A DNA stretch of 64,000 bases from UQRS01 sp050946935. GTDB taxonomy: Bacteria; Bacillota; Clostridia; Oscillospirales; Acutalibacteraceae. Location of the stretch: the NCBI GenBank assembly GCA_050946935.1, contig JBMNVR010000013.1, forward strand, positions 9,132-73,131, read 5' to 3'. Every line of letters starts with the position of its first letter. The stretch's first letter is position 1. The notes under the pieces are model-generated. The model was not told the origin of the DNA. It worked only from the letters and a program-made list of their open reading frames with translations, and searched no databases. The translations under genes were made by a program, and so were the position numbers. Shown in pieces: positions 35,535 through 44,017 of this stretch.

Positions 35535-35578
35535 GTTTTTGGAAAAATGCCCGCCGGGAAAGCGCCCGGGCGGGCATT
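35535..35578 (-). other. Hairpin between rpsB and tsf
   Basis: 10-bp arms AATGCCCGCC/GGCGGGCATT, followed on the minus strand by TTTTCCAAAAACTATTTTT. A partial terminator that could set the rpsB to tsf ratio. Confidence 0.55.
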
Positions 35579-35599
35579 CTTGGTTTTCGTTGGCTTTGC

Positions 35600-36340
<741 letters not shown>

Positions 36341-36467
36341 GTTTTTCTCCTCCGGTTTTTCCGCCGCCCCGGTCATCTCAGCGGGTCACCGCACATAAGG
36401 TCGGCACCTGCCCGTCAATCGCGGAGCGTGTGTAATACTTACCGCGGCTTCCCACGATAGCTGAAAA
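36341..36467 (-). promoter_or_regulatory. rpsB 5' leader, possibly structured
   Basis: About 120 bases of untranslated, GC-rich leader between the promoter and rpsB, with several short complementary segments (for example CCGCGG and GTGCGGTGACCCGC). Ribosomal-protein leaders often bind the encoded protein for feedback control, but I cannot match this one to a named RNA family. Confidence 0.3.
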
Positions 36468-36496
36468 ATTATACCACATCCCTTTTTGTTTTGCAA
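36468..36496 (-). promoter_or_regulatory. Promoter of rpsB-tsf
   Basis: On the minus strand TTGCAA (36491-36496), 17-bp spacer, TATAAT (36468-36473). Confidence 0.85.
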
Positions 36497-36559
36497 GAAA
36501 AATTTTCAATAATTCCGCTTGCCGCCGCATAGGTATTCTTTGTGCGATCCTGATAAAAT

Positions 36560-36593
36560 TTCGGTTGACCGAACTGCTGTATAGAGGTATAAT
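36560..36593 (+). promoter_or_regulatory. mntP promoter with overlapping metalloregulator-like palindrome
   Basis: TTGACC (36565-36570), 17-bp spacer, TATAAT (36588-36593). A palindrome TTCGGT-TG-ACCGAA (36560-36573) covers the -35 box. Its layout resembles half-sites of DtxR/MntR-type metal regulators, which fits a manganese exporter, but the regulator is not in the window. Confidence 0.65.
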
Positions 36594-36652
36594 ACTTTTT
36601 ACCCCAATTGTTTCATAGACTTTTCTGCCGTTTTGAGGAGTGGTTGATTTTT

Positions 36653-37225
36653 ATGGGAATCCTGACAGTTTTGATGATTGCGGTCGGGCTGGCGATGGAC
36701 GCGTTTGCCGTGTCGATTACCAACGGGATTAAGCAGACCTCCTCCCATTTTAAGCATGCCCTGATTTCGGCCTTGTCTTTCGGCGTTTTTCAGGGTGTTA
36801 TGCCGTTGCTGGGCTGGTGTCTGGGTATCGGGTTTTCGGACAAGATCGAGTTTATCGACCACTGGATCGCATTCGGGCTGCTGGTTTTTATCGGCGGGCA
36901 CATGATTTATGAAGCGGCCTCCTGTACAGAGGAGGATTGCCGAATTTCCCGCTTTAATTTCAAGGAACTCATGCTCATGTCGCTGGCGACCAGTATCGAT
37001 GCGCTGGCCGTCGGGGTCAGCTTTGCCATGGCGGGTGTCGACACGCTGGGGGAGATTTTGGGCGCCAGCGGAATCATCGCGCTGGTTACGGCCATTATCT
37101 GTACCGCGGGTTTTTATATCGGCCGCTTTTTCGGCTGCCGGTATAAAAAAGGGGCGGAGATAGCGGGCGGCATCGTTTTAATCCTGATGGGGATCAAGAT
37201 TTTGATTGAGCATCTGATCGGCTGA
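36653..37225 (+). CDS. mntP: Manganese efflux pump MntP
   Basis: 190 residues, six membrane helices in two inverted repeats. Each repeat carries the conserved Asp motif: GLAMDAFAVS and ATSIDALAVG. Exports Mn(II). GAGGAG lies 12 bases before the ATG; the frame upstream to 36608 is not needed. No yybP-ykoY-type manganese riboswitch is apparent; the leader is only about 50 bases. Confidence 0.93.
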   Translation: MGILTVLMIAVGLAMDAFAVSITNGIKQTSSHFKHALISALSFGVFQGVMPLLGWCLGIGFSDKIEFIDHWIAFGLLVFIGGHMIYEAASCTEEDCRISRFNFKELMLMSLATSIDALAVGVSFAMAGVDTLGEILGASGIIALVTAIICTAGFYIGRFFGCRYKKGAEIAGGIVLILMGIKILIEHLIG

Positions 37226-37254
37226 ATCGATGTTTTCTCTTTTTTTGCACAGCG

Positions 37255-37297
37255 GAACCGGGGCTTCGGAATTTTCCGAAGCCCCGGTTTTTTTGGT
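37255..37297 (+). terminator. Terminator of mntP
   Basis: 14-bp perfect stem CCGGGGCTTCGGAA / TTCCGAAGCCCCGG followed by seven T. The IS element begins right after it. Confidence 0.9.
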
Positions 37298-37410
37298 GTC
37301 TTTAGACGTGGAAATAAACCCCCGGTTCTACCGGGGGAAGAAAAAAGAGCGAAGCTACAATAAAACGGGCGAGGCGAAGCTAAGCCCAAGAAGACTGTAG
37401 ATAAAAGAAG

Positions 37411-37466
37411 AACCTCTTGTATAATGGTAATGGTTTGGCAACCGCATTACAAAAATACAGGAGGTT
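37411..37466 (+). promoter_or_regulatory. tnpA promoter enclosed by an SD-sequestering inverted repeat
   Basis: Left arm AACCTCTTGTA (37411-37421) can pair with TACAGGAGGTT (37456-37466), which contains the Shine-Dalgarno site, with one G-U pair. TATAAT (37420-37425) sits at the end of the left arm, so only transcripts coming from outside include both arms. Confidence 0.6.
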
Positions 37467-37472
37467 TTTCAA

Positions 37473-37946
37473 ATGAAAGGAAATAATGAGATAAAAAGCA
37501 GCGCCCACTCAAAATACAGGTGTCAGTACCATATAGTTTTTGCACCAAAATTCAGGAGAAAAGAAATATATGGAAAAATAAAGAAAGACATCGGAGAAAT
37601 TTTGAGGAAATTATGTATACAAAAGGGAGTGGAAATAATAGAGGCAGAAGCGTGTCCCGACCATATACATATGCTTGTAAGTATCCCACCGCATATAAGT
37701 ATAGCACAGTTTATGGGATACCTCAAGGGAAAAAGCAGTTTAATGATTTTCGACCGACACGCAAACTTAAAGTACAAGTACGGCTCAAGAAGTTTTTGGT
37801 GTCGAGGGTATTATGTGGATACGGTCGGTCGAAACAAAAGAGTTATAGCAGAGTATATAAGGAATCAGTTAGAAGAAGATTACGCTGCAGAACAAATTAG
37901 TATAAGAGAATTTACAGACCCGTTTACGGGTAACAAGAAACAGTAG
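37473..37946 (+). CDS. tnpA: IS200/IS605 Y1 transposase TnpA
   Basis: 157 residues, normal length. HUH motif His64-Ile-His66 in DHIHMLVSIPP, and the nucleophile region YIRNQ (Tyr128, Gln132, the known Y-x3-Q pairing). Acts on single-stranded DNA ends through hairpin recognition. Appears intact. No tnpB partner follows. Codon use is AT-rich, unlike the host genes. AGGAGG before the ATG can be hidden in a hairpin. Confidence 0.95.
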   Translation: MKGNNEIKSSAHSKYRCQYHIVFAPKFRRKEIYGKIKKDIGEILRKLCIQKGVEIIEAEACPDHIHMLVSIPPHISIAQFMGYLKGKSSLMIFDRHANLKYKYGSRSFWCRGYYVDTVGRNKRVIAEYIRNQLEEDYAAEQISIREFTDPFTGNKKQ

Positions 37947-38137
37947 GCAAAAAAAGACAGCCGCACGTGAGCGGCTGCCTGGGATTGTAATGCGTTGCTA
38001 AACTTTCAGTGCCCCTTTTAGGGGCTAAGCCAGTAATAACCCCTTATAGGGGTGGTGCAAACCACCGGTTGAACCGGTGGTTTTGATTTGTACAAATGAC
38101 ACGGCTGCCGGGAGGGGGGCGGACCGCTTCATCCGTG

Positions 38138-38186
38138 GGCGCGGTTTTGAAGCCGCGCCGCCCGGACGGTCTCTTCGTCCGGTTTT
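38138..38186 (+). terminator. GC-rich hairpins upstream of spoIIIA
   Basis: Two stems: GCGCGG/CCGCGC (38139-38158) and CCGGACG/CGTCCGG (38162-38182) followed by TTTT. The second resembles a terminator that would insulate spoIIIA from the IS. The rest of the 300-base gap to spoIIIAA holds no gene. Confidence 0.45.
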
Positions 38187-38295
38187 AGGCCGCTGACATA
38201 TTTGTCCTCCTTTTGTGCATATAAAGATTTAAGCGGGACGAGCCGACCCGAAACCCGCGAAGATGTCTGCGGTGCATAATTTTAAGCGGCCGGCA

Positions 38296-38325
38296 ATCAT
38301 ATCCGGAAAGCTCGCGGCATATAGT
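38296..38325 (+). promoter_or_regulatory. Sigma-E-type promoter of the spoIIIA operon
   Basis: ATCATAT (38296-38302), 15 bases, CATATAGT (38318-38325). This matches the general form of mother-cell sigma-E promoters (-35 ending in ATA/ATAT, -10 CATAxAxT), the regulator known to control spoIIIA. Confidence 0.55.
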
Positions 38326-38386
38326 TTTTACAGGACAAGCAAAGGCGGCGGGTTCGCCCTCCCTTTGCAAAAAGGAGGAATTTGAT

Positions 38387-39385
38387 ATGCCCGACCGATT
38401 CAACAGCGCGCTGTACGCCGTTTCTCCCCGTCTGCGGGAGGCGCTGCAGGCCCTCCCCGATGGTGTAAAGCGCAGGGTGTTTGAGATTCGCCTGCGGTGT
38501 GGACAACCGGTTGCGCTGACACTGCCGGACGGTACCGGCTATCTCTCCCCCGAGGGAGGATGCACCCGGGTGCTGACAACCGGATCACTGCGCGCCGATC
38601 CACAGGAGGTGCGGCGAAGCTTCTCTCTTTTATGCGAATATTCGGTGCACGTTCACGAGCGGGAGCTGGCCGCGGGCTTTGTCGCCATGCGGGGCGGCCA
38701 CCGGGCCGGCATTTCCGGAAAGATGGCGGTGCAGGGGGGCCGGATTGCCTCGGTGGGGGAGGTGTACGGCATCAACATACGGATCGCACGGGAGGTTTCG
38801 GATATCGCGGCGCCGGTTGTATCGGGGCTGCTGCGGGACTTCGGCGGGATGAAAAGCTTTTTCTATTTCGGGCCGCCCGGCTGTGGAAAGACGACCTATC
38901 TCAGGGACACGGCTCGCCTGCTGAGTCAAAGGGGGTACCGTTGCGTTCTGGTGGACGAGCGGGGGGAGCTGGGCGATTTTTGCGAGGGGGCTGCCGGCTT
39001 TGATTTCGGCCCGGGCTGCGATATTCTTTCCGGCTGTCCCAAGACGACGGGGATCGAGATGGCCGTCCGCACCCTCAATCCACAGGTGATTCTGTTTGAC
39101 GAGATCGGCGGGCCGGAGGAGGCGCAGGCGGTTTCAGCCGGGTTTTGCAGCGGCGTGCGGTTTGTCACCACGCTCCACGCCGGAAGCCTTTCGGAACTGG
39201 CCGCGCGCCCGACAGCGGCGCCGCTGCTTTCTCCCGGTGTGTTTGGAGCCGCGGTGTTTTTGCCGGAGGTTTTTGCAAAGCCGGAAATTTTGATCCTGGG
39301 GGGCGAGCGGGATGCGGCTGATGGGTATTCTGATGCTGTTTGCGGCCGCGACGGCGGCGGGATATATGAAAAGCATGTCTCTTAA
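38387..39385 (+). CDS. spoIIIAA: Stage III sporulation protein AA (ATPase)
   Basis: 332 residues. Walker A GPPGCGKTT, Walker B VILFDEIGG, and DERGELGDFCEG identify this secretion-type ATPase, the motor of the SpoIIIA-SpoIIQ channel between mother cell and forespore. AAAGGAGG 8-9 bases before the ATG. The last ~24 residues overlap spoIIIAB by 74 bases in another frame and look unlike a family C-terminus; a one-base slip at the six-G run 39298-39303 would end the protein at TGA 39319-39321 in a normal TGATG overlap. Confidence 0.94.
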   Translation: MPDRFNSALYAVSPRLREALQALPDGVKRRVFEIRLRCGQPVALTLPDGTGYLSPEGGCTRVLTTGSLRADPQEVRRSFSLLCEYSVHVHERELAAGFVAMRGGHRAGISGKMAVQGGRIASVGEVYGINIRIAREVSDIAAPVVSGLLRDFGGMKSFFYFGPPGCGKTTYLRDTARLLSQRGYRCVLVDERGELGDFCEGAAGFDFGPGCDILSGCPKTTGIEMAVRTLNPQVILFDEIGGPEEAQAVSAGFCSGVRFVTTLHAGSLSELAARPTAAPLLSPGVFGAAVFLPEVFAKPEILILGGERDAADGYSDAVCGRDGGGIYEKHVS

Positions 39386-39806
39386 AGTACGGGTGGAAAC
39401 GGCAGAGGAGCTGCTGCTCTTTTTGGCGGAATACAAGGCCGCGCTGGGTCGGAGTGTGGTGCCGCTGTACGTTTTGGTCGAGCGGCTGGCAGAGGGCGGA
39501 AAGTATGCGCGCCTCGGTTTTCTGAAACCGTGGGCGGCGGCCATGCGGGCCGGTGCCGGGCCGGGAGAGGCGTGGGAGAGCCTGACTGCCGGCCGTCTCC
39601 CGCCCGGGCTTTGCGAGGGCTTTGCGGGTTTTTGCGGGGAACTCGGGCAAAGCGACCGCGCCGCGCAGGAGGCGCTGTGCGACGCCTATGGCGACGTGTT
39701 TGCTGAGCTGCGGGAAATCTGCCGGCGGGAGTATGCGGAGAAAGGGCGGCTGTACCGGAGCCTGGGGCTGTACGCCGGAGCGTTTTTGGCCGTGTTGCTG
39801 TTTTAA
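39312..39806 (+). CDS. spoIIIAB: Stage III sporulation protein AB
   Basis: 164 residues. Hydrophobic N-terminus (MLFAAATAAGYMKS), then a helical domain with KVRVETAEELLLFLAEYKA and LGQSDRAAQEALC, and a C-terminal membrane helix. This GspF-like topology is that of SpoIIIAB. The ATG at 39312 has a G-run eight bases upstream; ATG 39321 is possible. Overlaps the end of spoIIIAA. Confidence 0.9.
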   Translation: MRLMGILMLFAAATAAGYMKSMSLKVRVETAEELLLFLAEYKAALGRSVVPLYVLVERLAEGGKYARLGFLKPWAAAMRAGAGPGEAWESLTAGRLPPGLCEGFAGFCGELGQSDRAAQEALCDAYGDVFAELREICRREYAEKGRLYRSLGLYAGAFLAVLLF

Positions 39807-39930
39807 CGCGGCCCGGCGGCGGGGGGGACAGGACGAACCGGCTGAGCGCTTTGTCCAAGGGCGAACCCGGCGCGCCGGGCTGTTTGTCTCCGATAAAAAG
39901 ATAGATTATGAAAGGAAAGGTCGTTTCGCT

Positions 39931-40125
39931 ATGGATGTGGATTTTATTTTCCGGATCGCCGCAATCGGCATCATCGTCGCCGTCCTCAACCAGGTGCTGA
40001 TCCGCTCCGGCCGGGAGGAGCAGGCTATGCTGACGACCCTGGCCGGCCTGGTGGTCGTGCTGATGATGCTGATTAACCAGATCGCCAACCTTTTTGACAC
40101 GATCAAGTCGGTGTTCGGGCTGTAG
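39931..40125 (+). CDS. spoIIIAC: Stage III sporulation protein AC
   Basis: 64 residues, the usual tiny size, with two membrane helices (FIFRIAAIGIIVAVLNQVLI and MLTTLAGLVVVLMMLINQI). Component of the feeding-tube channel. GAAAGG before the ATG; a longer frame upstream is not coding. Confidence 0.93.
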   Translation: MDVDFIFRIAAIGIIVAVLNQVLIRSGREEQAMLTTLAGLVVVLMMLINQIANLFDTIKSVFGL

Positions 40126-40128
40126 GAT

Positions 40129-40515
40129 ATGGAGAAAATGATTACAATTGCGGCCCTCTGTATCGTGACGGTGTTTTTATCGGTGGTGCTGCGCCGGTAT
40201 AAAGAGGAGTATTCTTTTTTTCTGCTGCTGGCGGCGGCTGTAATGGTTTTTGGGGCGGCGCTGAGCATCGCCTCTCCCGTGTTCGCACAAATCCGGGAGT
40301 TGTTCTCGGCCGCGGCGGGGGCGGAGTATTTCGCTCTGCTGCTCAAAGCGCTCGGCGTCTGCTATATCACCCGGTTTGCCGCCGCCTTCTGCAAGGATGC
40401 GGGGCATACCCTGCTTTCGGAAAAAATCGAGCTTTGTGGCCGGTGTGCGGTGCTGCTGCTCTGTTTGCCGCTGATCCGCACGATTGTGGAATTTACCATA
40501 ACCCTGGTGAGATGA
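40129..40515 (+). CDS. spoIIIAD: Stage III sporulation protein AD
   Basis: 128 residues with four hydrophobic helices and the segment LLLKALGVCYITRFAAAFCK, typical of SpoIIIAD, a membrane component of the mother cell-forespore channel. Three bases after spoIIIAC. Confidence 0.93.
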   Translation: MEKMITIAALCIVTVFLSVVLRRYKEEYSFFLLLAAAVMVFGAALSIASPVFAQIRELFSAAAGAEYFALLLKALGVCYITRFAAAFCKDAGHTLLSEKIELCGRCAVLLLCLPLIRTIVEFTITLVR

Positions 40516-41648
40516 TGAAAAAAAAGGTTGTATTTTGGATTGGAATGTTTCTGGCATTTTGTTTGTTCTCCATGCCGACCGCGGCCGAGACAAAGGATTC
40601 TTCCGCCATGCAGGACACCTATGACGGCCTGCTCTCCGACAGCGGAGCCGGCGGCCTGTCCGACGCCCTGCCCGATGACGCCCGCGCGTGGATGGAGGGC
40701 CTCGGCCTTTCCCCCGGAGAGCCGGAAGGATTTTCCGACGGGCTGGGAGAGGGGATCGTGGCCGCGGTGCTGGAGATGGCCTCCGACGGGCTGGGCGGGC
40801 CGATGAAGGGGTTGGCCGTCTGCCTTGGGGCGGTGCTGCTGTTCGCCGTGGCCGAGGCTTTGGGCGGCGCGGGAATCAGCAGAGCGGCCGGATACGCCGC
40901 GGTCTGTGCGGCGGCCGGCGGGCTCTTCCCGCTGGTGGAGACCCTTTCCATCGCCGTCAGCGCGGTTGGCGGGACGGGAAAATTTATGACGGCCTTTGTG
41001 CCGGTCTATGCTGGGATTCTGCTGGCCGGAGGAAAAGCGGCGACGGCGGCCGGGTTCCAAACCCTGCTTCTGTTTGCGGCGACCAGCGTTTCGAGCGTGA
41101 TTACGGGATTGGTGATCCCCTTTGTCTCCCTGTACATGGCCCTCTCTTTCTCAGCCTCGGCCACCAGCCTGCAGGTGATCCGTCTGACCGAGGGGATCAA
41201 AAAAGCGGCTACCTGGATACTTGGGCTGCTGCTGACGCTGTTTTGCGGGGTGCTGGGGATTCAGACGGCGGTGTCGGCTGCCGGGGACAGCCTCTCTATG
41301 AAAACGGTGCGGTTTGTCGCCGGCTCTTTCCTGCCGGTGGTCGGCTCGGCCGTGGGGGAGGCGCTCGGCACAGTGGGAAGCTGCGTCTCCCTGTTGCGGA
41401 CAGGCGTGGGCGCCTATGGCGTCGTCGGGGTTCTGGCGATTCTGCTGCCGGTTTTTGTGCAGCTATGTTTTTGGCGGATAGCCCTCATGCTGGGCGAGGC
41501 GGCGGCCGAGATGTTCGGCTGCTCCTCTCTTGGCACGCTGTATAAGAATGTCGGGTCGGCCGTTTCGATCCTGATCGGCGTGACGGTCTGGACGGCGCTG
41601 CTCTTTATCATATCCCTGACCGTCGTTGTTTTGGCCGGCGGGGGATAG
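40512..41648 (+). CDS. spoIIIAE: Stage III sporulation protein AE
   Basis: 378 residues. Signal-type N-terminus (MMKKKVVFW... FSMPTAAE), an extracytoplasmic helical stretch, then about seven to eight membrane helices. FVPVYAGILLAGGK and ATSVSSVITGLVIPFVSLYM are typical. Permease-like part of the SpoIIIA channel. Start overlaps the spoIIIAD stop (ATGATGA). Confidence 0.93.
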   Translation: MMKKKVVFWIGMFLAFCLFSMPTAAETKDSSAMQDTYDGLLSDSGAGGLSDALPDDARAWMEGLGLSPGEPEGFSDGLGEGIVAAVLEMASDGLGGPMKGLAVCLGAVLLFAVAEALGGAGISRAAGYAAVCAAAGGLFPLVETLSIAVSAVGGTGKFMTAFVPVYAGILLAGGKAATAAGFQTLLLFAATSVSSVITGLVIPFVSLYMALSFSASATSLQVIRLTEGIKKAATWILGLLLTLFCGVLGIQTAVSAAGDSLSMKTVRFVAGSFLPVVGSAVGEALGTVGSCVSLLRTGVGAYGVVGVLAILLPVFVQLCFWRIALMLGEAAAEMFGCSSLGTLYKNVGSAVSILIGVTVWTALLFIISLTVVVLAGGG

Positions 41649-41689
41649 GATTTTGACGCGGAATGATAAAAGGAGAGGAGCGATACAAA

Positions 41690-42163
41690 ATGGAGGCAGT
41701 GAAAAGCGCGGTTTTGCAGGTTTGTCTTGTGCTGATCGCGTCGGGGGCGGTGCTGCTGCTCGCCCCGTCGGGGGAGTTCGGACGGCCGCTTCGTTTTCTC
41801 TGCTCGGCGGTGGTGCTCTGCGTGCTGCTTTCCGCTCTGTCAGCCGACTATTCCTCTTTGACGGATGAGCTGGAGCTGTACGATGCTGAGCTGCCGATCA
41901 CCCTTTCCGAGGCGGCTGATTACGGCTATACGGCGGCGGCCGAAGCCACTATGCGGGAGTTGATTTTGCAGACGCTGGACAAAATTTCCATTGAACCGGA
42001 GGAAATTCAGATAAAGGCGGATAAAACCGCCGACGGCGGCATATATTTTACAGACGTTACGGTTCTGCTCGACAGCGGAGACGCGGCCCGAACAGACGAA
42101 GTCTATCACCTGCTGGCGGAGGAGATCGGCAAAGACGTCGCGGTTAAAGCGCAGGAGGAATAA
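41690..42163 (+). CDS. spoIIIAF: Stage III sporulation protein AF
   Basis: 157 residues: two N-terminal membrane helices (VCLVLIASGAVLLLAP and FLCSAVVLCVLLSAL), then a soluble domain with beta-strands (GGIYFTDVTVLLD). This is the ring-building-motif layout of SpoIIIAF. The ATG at 41690 fits AGGAGAGGAG; an earlier in-frame ATG lies upstream of that site. Confidence 0.9.
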   Translation: MEAVKSAVLQVCLVLIASGAVLLLAPSGEFGRPLRFLCSAVVLCVLLSALSADYSSLTDELELYDAELPITLSEAADYGYTAAAEATMRELILQTLDKISIEPEEIQIKADKTADGGIYFTDVTVLLDSGDAARTDEVYHLLAEEIGKDVAVKAQEE

Positions 42164-42165
42164 AC

Positions 42166-42726
42166 GTGGATAAAGGGCTTGAAAAAATCAAAGCGGTGCT
42201 TGCCTCCGGCAAGGGAGGGAAATGGCTGGTCGCCGCCGGAATCGCCGGGATCTTGCTGATTTTTCTTTCCGCCTTTTTCACGGGAGGCGGGGGAGAAACG
42301 GCGGCGAAATCCGATGCGGCCGCGGCGCTGACCGATCAGGAGTACCGGGAGCTTCTGGAAAAGCAGGTGGCCGGAATGGTTACCGGCATCACGGGGAGCG
42401 AGCGGGTCAGCGTGATGATCACGCTGCGAACCGGGACCGAGTATGTATACGCCAACGACAAAAAGAGCGATACCGACGTTACGGACGCGGAGAGCGGCAG
42501 CCTCCGCCGGAAGGGGAGTACCGAGGAAAATTACATCATGGTCGAGGATGCGAACGGCAACAAGGTCGCCTTGCTGGTGACCAGCTACGCTCCGACAGTG
42601 CAGGGGGTGGTAGTCGTCTGTGAGGGCGGAGGGGAGGATTCCCTCAGAACCCGGATAGAGGAGGCGGTCAAGACCGCTCTCGGCATATCCTCCCGTAAGG
42701 TTTGCGTGACCGGGATGAGCGGGTGA
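42166..42726 (+). CDS. spoIIIAG: Stage III sporulation protein AG
   Basis: 186 residues. One membrane helix (WLVAAGIAGILLIFLSAFF), then a ring-forming domain: SVMITLRTGTEYVYANDKK and VQGVVVVCEGGGED. SpoIIIAG forms the large ring of the channel in the intermembrane space. GTG start two bases after spoIIIAF, with AGGAGGA upstream. Confidence 0.93.
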   Translation: MDKGLEKIKAVLASGKGGKWLVAAGIAGILLIFLSAFFTGGGGETAAKSDAAAALTDQEYRELLEKQVAGMVTGITGSERVSVMITLRTGTEYVYANDKKSDTDVTDAESGSLRRKGSTEENYIMVEDANGNKVALLVTSYAPTVQGVVVVCEGGGEDSLRTRIEEAVKTALGISSRKVCVTGMSG

Positions 42727-42822
42727 GAGACGGACTGCCCGGCTTCTTTTGATCCACCGCGCAGCGCGGAAAAAATAAATGAATATGCCGCGGTGTGCGG
42801 CGGAAACGGAGTGGAGTTTCAG

Positions 42823-43395
42823 ATGAAAAAAAGCATGATTATCGGAAAGCGGCAGATGGTGTTGGCCGGTCTTGTGTTCGCGCTGGCGATTGCGGTTTGG
42901 CTTAACATGAACTATGCGGCGAAGGAAGGCGGCTTTGATCTCGCGGCCGAGAACACCTCCTCCAAATACCTGGGCGAGGCCGAGTATGTCGGCGCGTCGG
43001 CGGAGGGGGAGGGTGCGTCCTCTGAAGAGGCGCTGGCGGTGGCCGCCCTTCCGGATACCATAAAACAAGCCAAGAATGAGCGCACAGACACCAGAAATGA
43101 GGCGATAGAGTTGCTGGAGGATAGCGTGAACGACGCCAAGGCGTCCGGCGCCGACGTTGAGGCTGCGCTGGCCAAGATCAGCGAAATCTCCGATCGGATG
43201 GATAAAGAGGCCGCCATCGAAACCTTGTTGAGCGCCAAAGGGTACTCGGCCATCGCCGTGATCGGGGACGCGGGCACGACGGTGACCGTCTCGGCCGATG
43301 AGCTGCAGCAGCATCAGACGGTGCAGATTCAGGACGCGGTGATCTCGGTGACCGGGCAGAGCCTTGAAAACATTAAAATAATTACCGTAAAATAG
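42823..43395 (+). CDS. spoIIIAH: Stage III sporulation protein AH
   Basis: 190 residues. KKSMIIGKRQMVLAGLVFAL membrane anchor with the conserved GKRQ element, an acidic linker, and a ring-building domain (IKQAKNERTDTRNEAIELLE...). SpoIIIAH binds SpoIIQ across the intermembrane space to zip the two membranes. Last gene of the operon; 96-base gap after spoIIIAG. Confidence 0.93.
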   Translation: MKKSMIIGKRQMVLAGLVFALAIAVWLNMNYAAKEGGFDLAAENTSSKYLGEAEYVGASAEGEGASSEEALAVAALPDTIKQAKNERTDTRNEAIELLEDSVNDAKASGADVEAALAKISEISDRMDKEAAIETLLSAKGYSAIAVIGDAGTTVTVSADELQQHQTVQIQDAVISVTGQSLENIKIITVK

Positions 43396-43423
43396 TTGTG
43401 AAAACCGGAAATTGTGGTATAAT
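43396..43423 (+). promoter_or_regulatory. Promoter of the Asp23/Gls24 gene
   Basis: TTGTGA (43396-43401), 16-bp spacer, TATAAT (43418-43423), directly after the spoIIIAH stop. Confidence 0.65.
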
Positions 43424-43583
43424 GATCATACAATCAGGTTTTGGAGCAAAACGGCGCGGATTTGCGTTTATATTCTGTGCCAAAGAATAGAAATTCTCCA
43501 TCCGGCGGGGCGGTTTTACGGCTGGAAAAGTTTCCGCCGTTCCGGTTGTGGAGCTGAAAAAACACGGAAGGGGCAAAGGTTTT

Positions 43584-43952
43584 ATGAATCCACTGAATAA
43601 AAGCAAGACCGATCTTGTCATCAGCGACGAGGTGTTTATCTCGATTGCCGGCGCCGCCGCGCTGGAGGTGGCGGGGGTGTGCGCCCTCTGCCCGCGGCCG
43701 AATAATTTGAAGGACGTGATTGTTCGGGCAACCGGCGGCGCGGACGGCGTTACTGTCCAGCGCCGGGAGGGGGAGATTGTCCTCGACGTATCGGTTAAGG
43801 TGGCGCGGGAGGCAAAGATTTTCGACGTCGCCGAGCAGGTGCAGCAAAACGTCAAAAAAGCGGTGCAGGATATGACCGGCTGCGCTGTGGCGCGGGTAAA
43901 CGTGCATGTGTCGGATGTGGAGATTCCGGCGCCCGCCGCAGAAGCGAAATAA
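43584..43952 (+). CDS. Asp23/Gls24 family envelope stress protein
   Basis: 122 residues. LVISDEVFISIAGAAALEVAGV near the start and VKVAREAKIFDVAEQVQQNVKKAV with CAVARVNVHVSDVEI near the end match the Asp23/Gls24 (YloU/AmaP) fold. In several Firmicutes this family sits at the membrane and responds to wall or alkaline stress. ATG set by AAAGG upstream; own promoter. In Clostridia a member is often near spoIIIA, accC or nusB. Confidence 0.9.
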   Translation: MNPLNKSKTDLVISDEVFISIAGAAALEVAGVCALCPRPNNLKDVIVRATGGADGVTVQRREGEIVLDVSVKVAREAKIFDVAEQVQQNVKKAVQDMTGCAVARVNVHVSDVEIPAPAAEAK

Positions 43953-43996
43953 GAGCGCGCCCGTTTGCTTTCCGGTATGATGAGGAGCAAAACGCT

Positions 43997-44017
43997 TTTG
44001 ATACAGCTTGTATCAAA
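43997..44017. promoter_or_regulatory. 21-bp palindrome, operator-like
   Basis: Perfect 9-bp arms TTTGATACA and TGTATCAAA around GCT, 45 bases after the Asp23 stop in a 500-base non-coding region. No promoter is obvious beside it. Confidence 0.45.

Larger units (their letters stand above)
37300..38090 (+). mobile_element. IS200/IS605-family insertion sequence (tnpA only)
   Basis: About 0.8 kb, visibly more AT-rich than its neighbours. Left-end hairpin with arms CCCCCGG/CCGGGGG at 37319-37337. Right end has several hairpins: CCCC-TTTTA-GGGG (~38012), ACCCCTTATAGGGGT (~38038) and AAACCACCGGTT/AACCGGTGGTTT at 38059-38083. These replace the inverted repeats of ordinary IS elements, as is usual in this single-strand transposing family. 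Exact ends cannot be fixed by eye. It lies between the mntP terminator and the spoIIIA operon and interrupts neither. Confidence 0.8.

Noticed and set aside
36594..36652. Manganese riboswitch (yybP-ykoY) before mntP
   Set aside because: The leader is about 50 bases, too short for the two-helix motif.
39622..39930. N-terminal extension of spoIIIAC
   Set aside because: The open frame overlaps spoIIIAB out of frame; SpoIIIAC proteins are about 65 residues and a GAAAGG site precedes the internal ATG.
43997..44017. Terminator of the Asp23 gene
   Set aside because: AT-rich palindrome with a three-base loop and no T-tract; looks more like a protein-binding site.
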